A stretch of DNA of 64,000 nucleotides from Oncomelania hupensis (taxonomy: Eukaryota > Mollusca > Gastropoda > Littorinimorpha > Pomatiopsidae): the NCBI GenBank assembly GCA_036898135.1, contig CM072514.1, positions 14,270,464 to 14,334,463 of the forward strand, read 5' to 3'. The notes under the pieces are model-generated. The model was not told the DNA's origin, ran no database searches, and saw only the letters and a list, made by a program, of their open reading frames with translations. This document shows positions 12,501 through 23,119 of this stretch, one piece after another. Both the position numbers and the translations under genes were made by a program. Position 1 is the stretch's first letter, and each line of letters opens with the position of its first letter.

Positions 12501-15304
12501 AAATAATATAGAAAAACTATACATTTGTGTACAGATCATGGTGTGTTCTTTCAAGAAATCAACAATAGAAAATACATTTATTCACCCTTTGTAACAAAAC
12601 AGCAACTAAGTATTCACACTGTAAACAAAAATCTTAAAAGTTTTTGATATCCAGAATATATTGTACATTCACCACGAAACATTTCAGTTTTGCTCTAATG
12701 ATAAAAAAATAAATTCACAATATTATGTTTTAAAATGTGTTTGAATGATTCTTGTAGATCAGTACACACAAAGTTTTCATCTGAGAATTGGCTGCCATTT
12801 TGGAATTAAGGTAAAACATGTTCGTCACATGTCCCCATGAAAATTACTCTCACAGCAAAAATGCTGAGGTTGACAGTGAAATACTTGCTTTTATAATTAA
12901 ATGGAGGTAATAAATCAATTAGGTATTATTAGTCTTGCTGCCAGTTATACTCTCCCTTTAATAATTGGGTTGCTTATAACGATCTTCCTAAGGCGTGCTC
13001 CACTGGCAGCCATACAATCAAACCGCTCATCCTATGATGCGCATCACCAGCAATGAGTTAAATTGTTGTTTACCAGCTGAATAAAACTACCCATTGATAT
13101 TGTATTCTGCAGAGAAAGAGTCGTACCTACAAGGCTTCAGTGGTAGCAATGAACTGGACCTGCCCTACCGCGTCAACCACCACAGTTCAGCATCTATAAA
13201 CACAACTACCAATGACGTTCAAGGTCAAGGCTCCTCACCTTCAAGGTCGCCAACCAGTCCAAGAACCGAAGGTCCAGGTTCTCCAAAGTCTTGGGCAGAA
13301 ATGAGAGGCAAGTCGTCAAAATCAGCGACCCCTACAAGTTCTGCTGTGTCCCACAATGCAAGTGCCAGACAAAGGTACATCTGCTCCAAATTGATTTTGT
13401 TACATTGTTTGTGATGTCAAATGATACTATCAATGAAAAAAAGGTATTCCTTTGAGCCCTTTGGCAGGAGATTTTCTCTGTTTGCCCCAGCTGTTTGGAA
13501 CTCTCTGCCCTCCAACCTCCGGCACTCCCAGTCTCTTACCGTTTTCAAAAAGAACCTCAAAACCTACCTCTTTACCAAATACTTTTAGATCCAGAATAAT
13601 CAGTGTGTGTGATTGAATAGTGGTGTGTGTGTGTGGGCATGCATGAGTGCGTGTGTTCCATCAGTGTCTTTAGTGTAATGTTCTTGGTTTAAATGCTTTA
13701 CTGCCTGCACACGTCTTTTTATTGTTTATTGGGGTTGGAACTGTATTGGTTTTAAATTGTTGTAGTTAAATGTTACTCTGGTTTATAAAAGACATTCTTA
13801 TGAGTTATGTAGGGCTTTTGAATATTGTTTTATTATTGTCATATTTTTCTTTTCCCCCTGTCAATAAATGGTACTTTTTACTTTGAGCTAGTTTTATTAT
13901 TGCTTTATAATTTATTTTTATTGCTGATGTCCTACTTCGTGTGTGTGTGTATGTTTATGTGTCTCTCTGTGTAAACAAGCCTTTTTATACTAAGATGTGA
14001 TGTTTGTTATTATTTCTTATGATGTTTAATGAGTTTTATCTCGTAATGTTTACCGTATTGTTCATTTATTTACCCTTGTTAGGTGTGATGTTGGTATTAT
14101 TTCTTATGACGTTAACTGTTTTATCTCATAATGTTTTATCACATTGTTTAGATAGTTATCTGTACGCGCGTATTTGTGTGTATGCATGTGACCACTGGGA
14201 GTAAGCTTTAAGCTTTGTTTTGCGCTATACAAAATAAATTATTATTATTATTATTAATGACATCAAAGGAACATATGTATCTGATGACACTTCATAGTAA
14301 TTTGTTGTTTTTGCTTTGTTGCCTTGGTTAAGATTGGATAGAACACAGAAAAAAATAATTCTTTGCATTCAGATTTTGCAATAAATCCTTGGTTAAGATG
14401 AAATGTTCAGGCAAAAGATGATTGTTGCAACAAAAAGTGTTGATTTGCTTTATGTTATCTTTTCAGAAAGGATCGTGGCCGACCGTTAGAACTGTTCACG
14501 GGGTCCATCAAGCGCCGCAGTCTGTCAGAGTCCAGCGTCAACAAGGCTGCGCAGGCCATGGATCAGCTAGAAGCTCAGGCCTCAGGAGAGACCCCCCCAT
14601 TGCAGCACGCTAAAGTACCCAAACTGGAGATCCGATCTTCCAGAATTTTATCCTTGGCCAATTCCTTCAAGACATCCCCGATCTCAGGAGACGCAGGCCA
14701 GAGTCACAGCTCCAGCTCCCATTCATTATCTTCCAGATTCTCTTCCTCTCACCACCACCACCACCACAACCACAAAAAGGCGCGATCGTCAGAAAACATC
14801 TCTCCCAGCGGTTTAGACTCCTCCACGGGGCAAAACCCTTTCTCCTTCTCTCTCAGCACCCCTAGGTCCAGCCTGACCTCCTTCAAATTTATATCGTCGC
14901 CCAACGCCTCAAATGCCAGGTCGTTGTCAGCTTCGTCATCATCATCGCCATTGATGTCGTCATCATCATCATTACCTCCCTACCAGACGGCGGTGTTTGG
15001 GAACCAAGGAGGTGGAGATGGTGGTGGTGCTGGGAGTGATCATTCCCCAGTTTGGACCAAGCAGCAGGGCGTGGGGAATGTTACTGCCCATACTTCACAC
15101 TTGCACAAAGGACAGCCAGTAACACGTGGCAGCCAAGGAGTCGCTCAAGGCCAAGTGGCACGAAACAGTCCACGAGGGGCGCTGCAGCCACCCACCTTCA
15201 GCAGTAAAGCGACGATTCCTGGGCACAGTAGTCTGCCAGTGACTCAACAACCAACCTCATACAAAAAACAGCCACTTTTATCTCCGCCTTCTTCTTCATC
15301 TTGA
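405..15304 (+). CDS. CTTNBP2: CTTNBP2-like (cortactin-binding protein 2) gene, 3' part, six exons
   Basis: This is the 3' end of a gene for a cortactin-binding protein 2-like protein. Family members are neuronal cytoskeletal proteins that bind cortactin and striatin. Exons are 405-560, 802-880, 7525-7821, 11313-11482, 13113-13374 and 14467-15304. All junctions are GT-AG and the phases join without error: one base from an upstream exon plus 1802 nt gives 600 codons and a stop. The first four exons encode the family's conserved C-terminal region, which resembles a degenerate P-loop NTPase fold. Recognisable words are ILILDNLERV, YYFPENFCILATL, HFLRRLF, VWQRLNDSLSKLG, MWNNVISPQV and LSCPLP. The last two exons encode a poorly conserved Ser/Pro-rich tail with a His tract. 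Neuron navigators share a distantly similar module, but the cysteine and tryptophan pattern fits CTTNBP2 better. Upstream exons (coiled coil, ankyrin repeats) lie outside the window. Confidence 0.85.
802..880 (+). CDS. CTTNBP2: CTTNBP2-like, exon with YYFPENFCIL motif
   Basis: This 79-nt exon has a CAG acceptor and a GTAAGG donor. It encodes DGKDGGSGQKYYFPENF and ILATLNLTR, the strand that in the family reads (Y/H)-Y-x-P-E-N followed by a G/A-T-L segment. It ends after two bases of an Arg codon completed at 7525. Confidence 0.8.
961..1732 (-). mobile_element. Internally deleted Tigger/pogo-type (Tc1/mariner) DNA transposon
   Basis: Terminal inverted repeats of about 23 bp, starting CAGTGGAACCTCTC, are at 961-984 and 1710-1732. 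TA dinucleotides flank them at 959-960 and 733-734 past 1000 (1733-1734), the target duplication of this superfamily. A minus-strand ORF keeps only the N-terminal DNA-binding part of the transposase; the catalytic DDE part is absent. Subterminal repeats of the type GGGGGAGTCGTTATAG lie near the right end. It sits in a CTTNBP2-like intron. Confidence 0.85.
974..1357 (-). pseudogene. Tigger-like transposase remnant, CENP-B/psq helix-turn-helix
   Basis: The 127-residue ORF starts MMESTKKRKFLSLEDRVNVV and holds a Pipsqueak/CENP-B-type helix-turn-helix (IAKSLKVGKTQIQGIIRDKD), then the start of a CENP-B-type second DNA-binding domain (VWDWFLDARRKNIPITG). After about residue 105 it runs into terminal transposon sequence, so it is truncated by the internal deletion. 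It has no catalytic triad and cannot be an active transposase. It could at most be a DNA-binding peptide. Confidence 0.8.
1735..3046. other. Intronic stretch without recognised gene
   Basis: This is intron sequence of the CTTNBP2-like gene. An open frame at 2432-2713 (93 residues) is rich in Lys and Gln but matches no family I know and has no flanking splice pattern fitting the gene. At 2010-2090 there is a weak two-copy repeat around CTGACACTGATGGTTTGACAC. Confidence 0.4.
3047..3238 (-). mobile_element. 192-bp MITE with paired CTATAAATAG palindromes (copy 1)
   Basis: The ends form imperfect inverted repeats (CACACCGACTCAA at 3047 and the complement of CACACTAGCTCAA at 3238). Two palindromic AGCTATAAATAGC motifs lie inside. 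The same sequence occurs in the opposite orientation at 20100-20291, with the same 192-bp length, and a diverged copy is at 20361-20540. There is no coding capacity. The superfamily is not determined. Confidence 0.7.
3523..4176. repeat. 54-bp minisatellite, about 12 units
   Basis: The unit is 54 bp and contains GTCAGTGTGCATCTTGCAAC and CAGTGTTGCTGATACACAAT. Because 54 is a multiple of three, the array stays open in frames on both strands (repeat peptide of 18 residues), which creates long spurious ORFs. The array resumes at 4674-4752 after an inserted DNA element. Confidence 0.9.
4177..4673. mobile_element. piggyBac-like MITE with TTAA target duplication
   Basis: The element is bounded by TTAA at 4177-4180 and 4670-4673. 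Its ends are inverted repeats, CCCTTTGAACCC at the left and GGGTTCAAGAGG at the right. TTAA duplication and CCC-starting ends are characteristic of piggyBac transposons. Inside are two copies of an ACCGAT-TATCGGTCTTTCGGG palindrome-containing motif near 4598 and 4640. It carries no transposase, so it is non-autonomous. It split the 54-bp minisatellite. Confidence 0.75.
4674..4752. repeat. Remnant of the 54-bp minisatellite right of the MITE
   Basis: About one and a half degraded units (GTGAAGTCAGTGTGCATCTTG, then a shortened copy) continue the array broken by the piggyBac-like MITE. Confidence 0.75.
5069..6431 (-). mobile_element. RTE-type LINE, 5'-truncated copy 1
   Basis: This is the 3' 1.36 kb of the same LINE found nearly complete at 28617-31963. 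On the minus strand it ends in a (GGATA)n tail at 5069-5096. The sequence ATATGTTTTTC occurs at 5059-5069 and again at 6430-6440, marking a target-site duplication with short microhomology to the element. The reverse-transcriptase frame (5820-6430) and the C-terminal frame (5090-5884) are separated by a 2-base deletion near 5843, relative to the other copy. This copy is therefore dead. Unlike the larger copy, its C-terminus is intact, ending ...RPSGYGTG at 5090. Confidence 0.9.
6613..6930 (+). mobile_element. tRNA-derived SINE family 2, headless copy
   Basis: This copy shares the body and 3' end of the SINE at 11803-12238: AGAGTATAAACTGAGGTCTAG, then a conserved stretch ending CTGGAAAAGCACTGTATAAC and an AAATAAA tail. 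The tRNA-like head is missing. Confidence 0.7.
7008..7480 (+). pseudogene. CR1/L2-type LINE 3' end with C-terminal peptide
   Basis: The frame 7008-7217 encodes the typical LINE reverse-transcriptase C-terminus (RTFSYQGPSYWNKLPVSLS, then FKSSLKTHYF, stop at 7217). A 3' UTR follows, ending in an A/T-rich AATAATAATAATCC tail near 7480. Everything upstream is missing, as in the usual 5'-truncated insertion. Confidence 0.75.
7525..7821 (+). CDS. CTTNBP2: CTTNBP2-like, core exon
   Basis: The acceptor is TTGTTGCAG and the donor GTGAGT at 7822. The exon encodes about 99 residues, including LFHWVHFKQDSEPLRNLL, HFLRRLF, VWQRLNDSLSKLG and VVLGPCGFFKCPL. This is the best-conserved part of the family's C-terminal region and the main basis for the gene call. 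Confidence 0.9.
7830..8390. other. Intronic stretch, nothing recognised
   Basis: A/T-rich intron between the core exon and the large minisatellite. No exon, repeat or RNA gene is seen. Confidence 0.4.
8391..10751. repeat. Minisatellite of about 49 bp, roughly 48 units
   Basis: The unit reads CATGTTACAGACACTCCTAC, then ATACACAACACACACACATT, then CATCACTGA. Units vary in the CA-run length and in two junction types: ...CACTGACATG... and a palindromic ...CTGTAACGTGTTACAG.... Clusters of the second type recur (near 9130, 9380, 9770 and 10000), which suggests higher-order duplication of multi-unit blocks. It lies in a CTTNBP2-like intron. Confidence 0.95.
10752..10981. repeat. 17-bp satellite derived from the larger unit
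   Basis: About 13 head-to-tail copies of ACATTCATCACTGTAAC. This segment is part of the preceding 49-bp unit, so it looks like secondary amplification of one piece. Confidence 0.9.
11137..11227 (+). mobile_element. RTE LINE, extreme 3' end only
   Basis: About 90 bp matching the last codons and tail of the window's RTE LINE (AAACGATCATCTGTGGTGCC, then GGATAGGATAGGATAGG). It is a very strongly 5'-truncated insertion. Confidence 0.75.
11313..11482 (+). CDS. CTTNBP2: CTTNBP2-like, exon with CPLP motif
   Basis: The acceptor is GTTTTTAG and the donor is G|GTAAGC. The exon encodes WVRDMWNNVISPQVRDAV and VANTALYVLMQRTIVLSCPL, the last conserved segment before the variable tail. Confidence 0.88.
11803..12238 (-). 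mobile_element. tRNA-derived SINE family 2, full-length copy
   Basis: On the minus strand the element starts with a tRNA-like head: A-box-like TGGTCTAATGGTAGTGC and B-box-like GGGTTCGAGCA. A body of about 300 bp follows, then a LINE-like 3' end (CTTGAGCTGGAAAAGCGCTA) and an (AAAT)n tail at 11803-11820. Partial copies of the same family are at 6613, 40525, 45640, 54640 and 59265. It lies in a CTTNBP2-like intron. Confidence 0.85.
12240..13110. other. Intronic stretch, nothing recognised
   Basis: A/T-rich intron with no conserved exon, RNA gene or clear repeat. It ends at the CTGCAG acceptor of the next exon. Confidence 0.4.
13113..13374 (+). CDS. CTTNBP2: CTTNBP2-like, Ser/Pro-rich tail exon 1
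   Basis: The acceptor is TTCTGCAG and the donor AAAG|GTACAT. The exon continues the frame from CPLPAH into a low-complexity segment rich in Ser, Pro and Thr (SPSRSPTSPRTEGPGSPKS), with several SP/TP sites. Confidence 0.8.
13445..14258 (+). pseudogene. CR1/L2-type LINE 3' end in the last intron
   Basis: Codons 13445-13588 encode the LINE C-terminus FSLFAPAVWNSLPSNLRHSQ followed by VFKKNLKTYLF and a stop. A 3' UTR of about 650 bp ends at the CAAAATAAATTATTATTATT tail near 14258. The 5' part is missing. The insertion lies between the two tail exons of the CTTNBP2-like gene. Confidence 0.75.
14467..15304 (+). CDS. CTTNBP2: CTTNBP2-like, terminal exon with stop
   Basis: The acceptor is CTTTTCAG. 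The exon encodes a basic start (KDRGRPLELFTGSIKRRSLS), then a long Ser-rich, disordered-looking tail with a His tract near 14750 and a poly-Ser run near 14935. It ends at TGA 15302-15304. An internal Met at 14558 is not the start, because the frame continues across the splice. Confidence 0.85.
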
Positions 15305-16783
15305 CGTCTATGGGACTGACCAGTCACACATTTTCGTATGATTTTATTTTATTTTTTTTTAAATTTTTATATTTTATTTCTATTTTGGGGGGATGGGGAT
15401 TGAACAAACTACTTCAAATTTTACTGACCCTTCCCCCCCTGCCCATCTCTCTCTCCTCTTCCCACTCCCCCTTCCTCTCCCCGCCACCTCTCCTATCAAT
15501 GACAGCACATTGTTATAAACAGCCATGTCTTGACATCTTTAAACTCCCCACCTTTAACCTAATATTTCAGTCATGTCTTGATATCCCAACTTTTTATCTT
15601 TTTGTGTGTGTGGAGGGTGGAGGAAGGGGGATGGTTGGGTTGGGTCTTAGAGTGCGATATTAAATTGCTATATGACCAAACAAAAAATGAATGTATGTTG
15701 CTAACTTAAAGTTGAACAATGCTACTTCCAATTTTCATGGTATTTTAAAGTGACATTTTATTTTTTGTGTGAGAGGCGACTTTTTTGTGATTTTTGTATT
15801 AATTTGTAAACAAACCAACAAACACCAACAAACAAAAAAATGATCTGAATTGAACAAAATGACTTCAGTTTTGTTTCCCTTGAATGACTTGGTATGTGAT
15901 ACAGTAACGGATTGAATGGATCCGTCCATTGGTTTCTATTTTCTTTGTGGTATACCCGCATCCATAAAACAACCAACTGCTCTGTGTATTATTGTAGTTT
16001 TCAACATGGATTTTGGCTGTACTCGTCCATGAAAGAAGCTTTCCCATACTATTGATCAGATGTGCTAACTAGGGAAATAGTGCAAAAGGTGGTGAGTTGA
16101 GCTCCCACTGCTGCTATCAGTTGACACACGGATCTCAAGCTGTCCAGTTGTTCCCAGTATCAAAATGATCACTGGTTATTTTGACTGGCCAAACTTGATG
16201 AACTTGAAACGCTTTGTGTTTTATGTTTTAGTGGGAGGGATTGATGGATGAGAGTTTGATAACACTTAGCTCATGCTGTCGTTGTGAATTTAAGCAGCAC
16301 GTTTTTACATTGATGAGCGGATGGATGGTTGTGCATATTTGTGAAAGGTGGATCAAAGTGATTGTAAAGGAAAGAACTGAAGACTTCAGATGTGGCCTAG
16401 AGATCAGATGTTTGGGATAAACATGTGAGATCGCCGCATGGGGGTCACAGTTAGACCTTAGTTGTGATATGCGTGTCTACGTATATGATTACCGGCAAAT
16501 GGTATCTGCTATCACAAACTTCCATATCCACAGTCAGTATACAAAGTATATAATGTATATATATAAAATACATTTTTACAATAAGTTCTAGACACTGGGG
16601 TGTGTTAAAAGCCAGAATTTTGACTTTTAATATGTGTTCCTGCAGGCGCAGTGCCGGACAGGTCTGGTGTAGTCTGGATCTGGATTGGTACGCTACTGAC
16701 ATCCATTAGCTGGCATAGATGCAACAGTGGGGAGGGGTGTAATGGCTGCAGAGTGGCTCTATAGCTATAGGAACGGAAGTTGA
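15305..16783 (+). other. Probable 3' UTR and downstream flank of the CTTNBP2-like gene
   Basis: There is no coding potential. A candidate poly(A) signal ATTAAA is at 15659-15664, about 355 bases after the stop. C/T-rich and T-rich stretches are at 15340-15400 and 15430-15500. No element is recognised from 15700 to 16780. The true transcript end is not visible from sequence alone. Confidence 0.4.
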
Positions 16784-17823
<1,040 letters not shown>

Positions 17824-17837
17824 TATATATATATATA

Positions 17838-18551
17838 ACTATCAAAACAGGTTGAGGAAGACCTTTGGGACCACACTATGAACCCATGTTCACACATGCT
17901 GTCATGCCTTCCACTCAAGCCAACTCTTCATTCCAAAAACTATAGATACATACAAATGACAATTACAAGAAGAGATAGCTAAATACTAATAAAGCCAGTC
18001 CAATAATATAACAATCACAACCATAATAATAGTTACATATAACACTGATAAGTCTTCAGTGCCTGTAGTTATTATTTTATTGTCTTGTCTCCCCACAAAC
18101 ATCCACACACACACATAATCTGTTTATTGTGCAATAATAATACTAGCTATGTCATGCTAAAACATGGGTAGCGGTGCTGCTGCTAGTTTGACGTGAGAGA
18201 GGTTGAGGGAACATGTCAACAATTTGATTGTCAGTGACACAATTGACAATATGGACGATAGCTGTCCTTGTGCAGATTTTTGGCAGTTTATCTTTTGTGG
18301 TAGGAGAAAACAGGTAAAAGCATACAAAATATAATTTGTTGCTAGTACTTCGTGGTTTTATGAACCAGTGTTAGCATAGAGATAGTAATTTATATCTGCT
18401 GTTGCAAGTTTTTCCAGAATTATTTTACAATATTTTTGCTGTTAGCAGTTTGTAACCTGAACTGTTAAAAATTGAGGGTCTGTTTGATCATGTTAAGAGG
18501 CATTTTGCCATTTGTATAATAAAAACACTTGTTCAAATGACTGCTGATGTA
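17838..18551. other. Intergenic, nothing recognised
   Basis: A/T-rich unique-looking DNA without open frames of note or known repeats. AATAAA at 18518-18523 has no gene I can attach it to. Confidence 0.4.
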
Positions 18552-18984
18552 CTATCCTGTCCTGTCCTATCCTATCCTATCCTATCCTATCCTATCCTAT
18601 CCTATCCCGTGACTCGAAAGTCTACACAACAGATGATCGTTTAACCAGCATATTCCATCTTTCTCTGTCCTCAGCAACCCTCATGACTTCGTTCTTTGTT
18701 CAGCCAGTGTTGTCCTCCTACCTCTTTTTCTGTCTCCCTCTTCTTCTGCCTCCTTGCACCATGCGTTGCAGGATGGTCTATGCAAGGCCTGATGCTCTGG
18801 TGATGTGGCCATATCATTGGGGTTTCCGTTTCTTCACCACTGTGAACGTGTCATTGTGTTGTCCAATGGCTTGTGTGATTTTCTGTCGGGCTTTGTCGAT
18901 GGTGAGGTGCTGGGTATAGGAAATGCCCAGAAGTCTTCTGTTGCACCTCATCTCCATCTTCCTATACGTTTGCGAAACATGCTC
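18552..18984 (-). mobile_element. RTE LINE copy with 5' inversion
   Basis: The minus-strand copy ends in a (GGATA)n tail at 18552-18606 and is more diverged than the copies at 5069 and 28617. At its 5' end, after the codons for RCNRRLLGISYTQH, about 27 bp (near 18954-18981, CATCTTCCTATACGTTTGCG) match the LINE on the opposite strand. That is the pattern left by twin priming during insertion. Confidence 0.75.
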
Positions 18985-18989
18985 TCTTC

Positions 18990-19720
18990 TTGCTCGGGGG
19001 GAAACTAATGTCAAATTTGTTTTGAACTTGGATGTCGTTTTTGTTGTGTACGAACAAACTATATAATCTACATTGCAATCATCTGTGTTTGTGCGTTTTG
19101 GGGGGTTCACATTATTTTGAAAAGATTTGGTAATCTGTTTTTAGCATTTTATTAATTTTGTTCTTCTTTGTTGTGACATGCCAAGCTTTGTTTTTAAAAA
19201 GTTTATTTCATCATTTATTTCTTTATTCCATTCATTGTGGCTTACATCTTTTATTCATTTTGTGTTTAGTTTTGTTATTTGCTTGGCTGCACTGCTGAAT
19301 GCATTTGACTTTCGGTCATTTCCATTTGGCTGAGGATAGGGTTGCACAAATTATGACAAAAGACATACTTATTATGATTTTCTGTGTACAATGTATACCA
19401 TGAAGAGTTTTCTATTGGCTGATTGTGGCAACAAGGAAATACAGAAACGAGCGTGGTAGCTTTGTTGACTAATTGTGTGTAACTATAACTATATAACTGC
19501 CACTATCAAAAGGAGAATTCAGACAAGCAACTTTTGTGCAGCAGTGTTTTAGAAACAACCTCCAAATTCATTGTGTTGCGAAAATGGCTTAGTCACAGGT
19601 AAAGGCACCACATTTAATTAAAAAAGATAGTTCACAATGGAATCTCTTTTTCACTTTTCTTTTTAAAAACTTTTGACTGTTGACAGTTTATTGTCCCTTT
19701 TTATGGGGAAATTCCGGGCC
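18990..19720. other. Intergenic, nothing recognised
   Basis: T-rich DNA without recognisable genes or repeats. Confidence 0.4.
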
Positions 19721-19724
19721 ACCT

Positions 19725-19968
19725 CCACTGGGGAAGGCATAGTCGTAAACCCAACTACCCATTATTAGTTGTATTCTTTTTAAATTTTACAGGTGGAGCA
19801 AACCGAAGTACCCGGAGAAAACCTTTGAGACATTGCCCGAGTCGAAAGTAAATAATATTCAGAGAAACATAACGCCCAGAGGCAGGATCGATCCCACACC
19901 TGTTGGGCGCCATTGGTTTCTAGCCGGTGAATAAGGCAAGTTAGTTACGCCTTAGACCACGCGGCCAT
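19725..19968 (-). mobile_element. tRNA-derived SINE family 3
   Basis: On the minus strand a tRNA-like head reads GGCCGCGTGGTCTAAGGCGT (A-box region), with a B-box-like GGGATCGATCC about 60 bases on. The body contains TTTTCTCCGGGTACTTCGGT and ends in CCTTCCCCAG. A small piece of the same body is at 11095-11130. Confidence 0.7.
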
Positions 19969-20099
19969 AATGCTTTTTACTTCCCTTGACTGCTAGCGTC
20001 AGTGAAATTTTTCGTTTTCTAGGCTTGCTGACGCAATAGCCATCATGGGAAGCGATCATAACGTTTACTTGACTACCCAGTTTGAATCACTGCAGTGTA

Positions 20100-20291
20100 C
20101 ACACCAGCTCAATGCCTATGTGAGCAGCACTCTTAGGTTCTCCCACATTTTGCTGGCTGCGGGCTATTTATAGCTTGCCTACACCCTCCTTTTCAGTGAA
20201 AGCAAAGGAAAGAAGAGCACAGGCGAAGCTATTTATAGCTAGCCTGTCTGAACTAACTTCAAAACCTAAAAGCTTTGGTTGAGTCGGTGTG
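20100..20291 (+). mobile_element. 192-bp palindromic MITE, copy 2
   Basis: Reverse complement of the element at 3047-3238, with the same length and the same CACACC...CTCAA terminal repeats. The two GCTATTTATAGC motifs are about 70 bp apart. Confidence 0.7.
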
Positions 20292-20360
20292 TGTATCAGA
20301 TTTTGTGGATATGCGTGATTTTTGCCTGGTCAGATTCCCGTCCAGTCAGACACAATCAGC

Positions 20361-20540
20361 CACAGCAGCTCAATTCCTATGGGAGCAGCACTTTTCAGTG
20401 CCTTTGCATTTTGCATGCTGCAGGCTATTTATAGCTTGCCTGCACCCCCCTTCCAATGAAAGGAAGCATCGGCGAAGCTATTTATAGCTAGCCTGGCTGA
20501 CCTAACCTCAAAATCTGAAAAGTTTGGTTGAGCCGCTGTG
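20361..20540 (+). mobile_element. Palindromic MITE, diverged copy 3
   Basis: Same orientation and organisation as copy 2, which lies 70 bp upstream. It keeps both GCTATTTATAGC motifs but has a shortened middle. It is followed 33 bp later by a family A retroposon. Confidence 0.65.
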
Positions 20541-20573
20541 CAGCGCCTTTGTTAATGCTCACCTTGCCACAGT

Positions 20574-21040
20574 GGGGGTGCCGGGGGTTTCAGTATAAAT
20601 AGTATCCCCACTTTCTGGAAATTTAATGCTTTAAATTCACACTGTCGCTGTCTTTCTCCTTTGTTTTTTCTCATTTCTACTCTGTTCTTTCAATCTACTG
20701 TACTATCTTCTTCTTCGCTAGACCAATCACATACCTTTTCTTTTAATTAGGCATTTTAGATGCATGTGTTTTGTTGATATTTTATAATGATGTTTGTATT
20801 CTATTTTGTTTTTGTAAACGGGGGTTCGATAAATTAGAATATAGCCTCAGCGTCTCCTGCATGGGATGTCTTTATTGTAAAGTGACCGGCTGGTGGAGTG
20901 CCTTCAGTGTTACCGCTAGGGTTGTCTCGGCAGATCTTTTATGCGGATCAGGGGTGAGTCCTCTTTCAGCCAAGTTGTGATCTTGATTTTGTGGTCCTGA
21001 TTCGGCCCTGGACCCTGTAAGCAATGAATAACTAACTAAC
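20574..21040 (+). mobile_element. Family A retroposon, copy A1, internally deleted
   Basis: It begins GGGGGTGCCGGGGGTTTCAG with TATAAATAGTATCCCC close behind, and ends in a GAATAACTAACTAAC tail. About 115 bp are missing in the middle, after 20730, relative to copies A3 and A7. The 3' half (TTTGTAAACGGGGGTTCGAT to ATGCGGATCAGGGGTGAG) is well preserved. Confidence 0.75.
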
Positions 21041-21112
21041 GAGCTACAACAATGTTAGTGAAGCAAGAATGTTATAGCAGGTTCTAAATCATGAAACATT
21101 TTAAAACGTGTG

Positions 21113-21325
21113 CACAACAGATGTTTCAGACACGGTCACCCATGAAATACATTGAAAACATGAAAATATTGGTGCGTTTCACAACAGATGTTTCAGACAT
21201 GGTCACACATCAAACACATTGAAAACTTGAAAATATTGGTGCTTTTCATAACAGATGTTTCAGAAAGAGTTACAAATCATTTAACACAGTAAAAACATGA
21301 AAATATTGGTGTGTTTCACAACTGT
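21113..21325. repeat. Tandem repeat, 67-bp unit, three copies
   Basis: Three head-to-tail units containing CACAACAGATGTTTCAGACA and GAAAATATTGGTG. Confidence 0.8.
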
Positions 21326-21329
21326 TTTG

Positions 21330-21995
21330 TGCTTTTTGTTGCACCTTTGTTTCTGGAGTGACTTCAGCTCAACTATCACCATGTAACTCACACAGATTAG
21401 CTGAGACTTGATGAGGTGCCTGTGGTATATATGTAACTATGGCTATGTAACTACGATTATGTAACTATGATTATTTGACTACTGCTATGTGTGTGATGAA
21501 GACATTATAATTAATCTAGTCGGTTAGTGACCGGTATCATATCAATGTTGAGTAATTTGTTCCTTGGATCTATCGCAATATTTTCATTCATTTAATGATT
21601 TTAGTCATTTGTTCTTTGCGTCGTGAGCTCCTCATCTGGGCACAGAGTGGTGCGCTGGACAAGTGGTTTGTGGATTGGATTGGTGTGCTATTTATTATTA
21701 TGGTTTGGTTTGTAATGATGATGTGATAACTGCACACCCTTGACCCAGGTTGTCATCCTGCCATGGGCAAGATGAAAGTGGTCATTCTCACTGCCCATCT
21801 TAGTATGATTGCTCTGGTGGTTCAGCGTTGATTTAGGTCCCTACCCCCTCCTCCATGGGATGGTTACCCTCGTCTGCCTTATGGCCAGTGATGGGCGTGG
21901 ACGTTAAACCTCAATGTTCATTTCCTTCACTGCATAGCAATAACCAAGTTTTCAGGGTGGATTGTGAATTTTTGTGAAAGTGTTTGAGTATGTTT
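21330..21995. other. Intergenic, nothing recognised
   Basis: No gene is seen. A short TATGTAACTAYGATTATGTAAC repeat is at 21430-21480. A GT/GA microsatellite starts at about 21995 and ends at 22092. Confidence 0.4.
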
Positions 21996-22105
21996 GTGTG
22001 TGGGTGTGTGTGTGTATGAGAGAAAGAGAGAGAGAGAGAGAATGTGTGTGTGTATTAAAGAGAGAGTAGGTTTGTGTGTGTGTGTGTGTGTACTTGTTTA
22101 CACGC

Positions 22106-22316
22106 GTTATTTGGACAAACTAGTGAACATCTACATACCTTATTTTGACAGCCCTCGTTGTTTTGACGTCAAACCAATGATCCGTGAGGGTTAGGGCTGT
22201 GTAAGGGTTAGGATAAGGGTTAGCGTTAGAACACTTAAAAATACTTAAAAAAGGGGGACAAAATATGACCCATTGTCAACAAAACGTTTGTAATGTTTCA
22301 TCATAGTCATAATAAC
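22106..22316 (+). mobile_element. TTAGGG-containing MITE, copy 1
   Basis: The ends are short inverted repeats (GTTATT / AATAAC). The body contains TTTTGACGTCAAACCAATGA, a run of GGGTTAGG-type telomere-like motifs at 22188-22230, and ACTTAAAAATACTTAAAAAA. Related copies are at 43262-43483 and 43543-43744, where the inverted repeats are clearer. Confidence 0.6.
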
Positions 22317-23119
22317 ACAGTGAAAACAAGTGTGTGTGTGTGTGCAAGCATGTCTAGAAGAAAGTATAGGTGGTAAGATGCCGGAGGAGATAGTGTCTGT
22401 GTGTTAGCGTGCTCACGCACATTTAGGCAAGTTTGTAAATGTTGCATGCTAATATTTTGATTTGATGGATTGAGGGCTGTTGGATGTATATTGTACCCAT
22501 GTGTGTGTTGGTTGTTGGTCAAATGCATTGTACAAGGTTGTATTAGGTTGTGGTTTGTAAATGAAGCAAACTGGAATGATCTGCAAACTAAACTAGTTTT
22601 CACTGGAACAATGGATGTCATAGAAATGTGTGATAATGATATACATGTAAAAATGCTTGCCAAATTAAAAATAAAATGTAAATATTTGTTTATGTTAAAA
22701 ATTTTTGTGTGTGTTATAAAGTGTGTTTGGCTTCAGATTTGCATAGTGTGTGGCTTTTTAATTTTGGTAAGTTTGGCAAGTTGCAGTTGCTTATTTTTAT
22801 TTTTTATTTTTTAAAAGGTGAGGAAATGTTGTGAAATAACGGTTGTGTGTGGTGCTGTCATGAGCCAGAACAAATGGGACCTCTTATGTGTTGTATAATG
22901 TTACTTGCCACTTACATTATGTTGGTATTTTTCTCAATCTTAACATTATTATGTGCATGCGGTTTTTTTTTATATCTCAATATTTTCAACATATAAATCA
23001 ATGGGTTTTTTAATTTTTTTTATTTAAATTAATCAGAATGTCAAAATTACCTTATTCTTGCAATGCGACACTACAAGATTATGATGATGATTGTGAAAAT
23101 ACATTTTTGATTCACTAGA

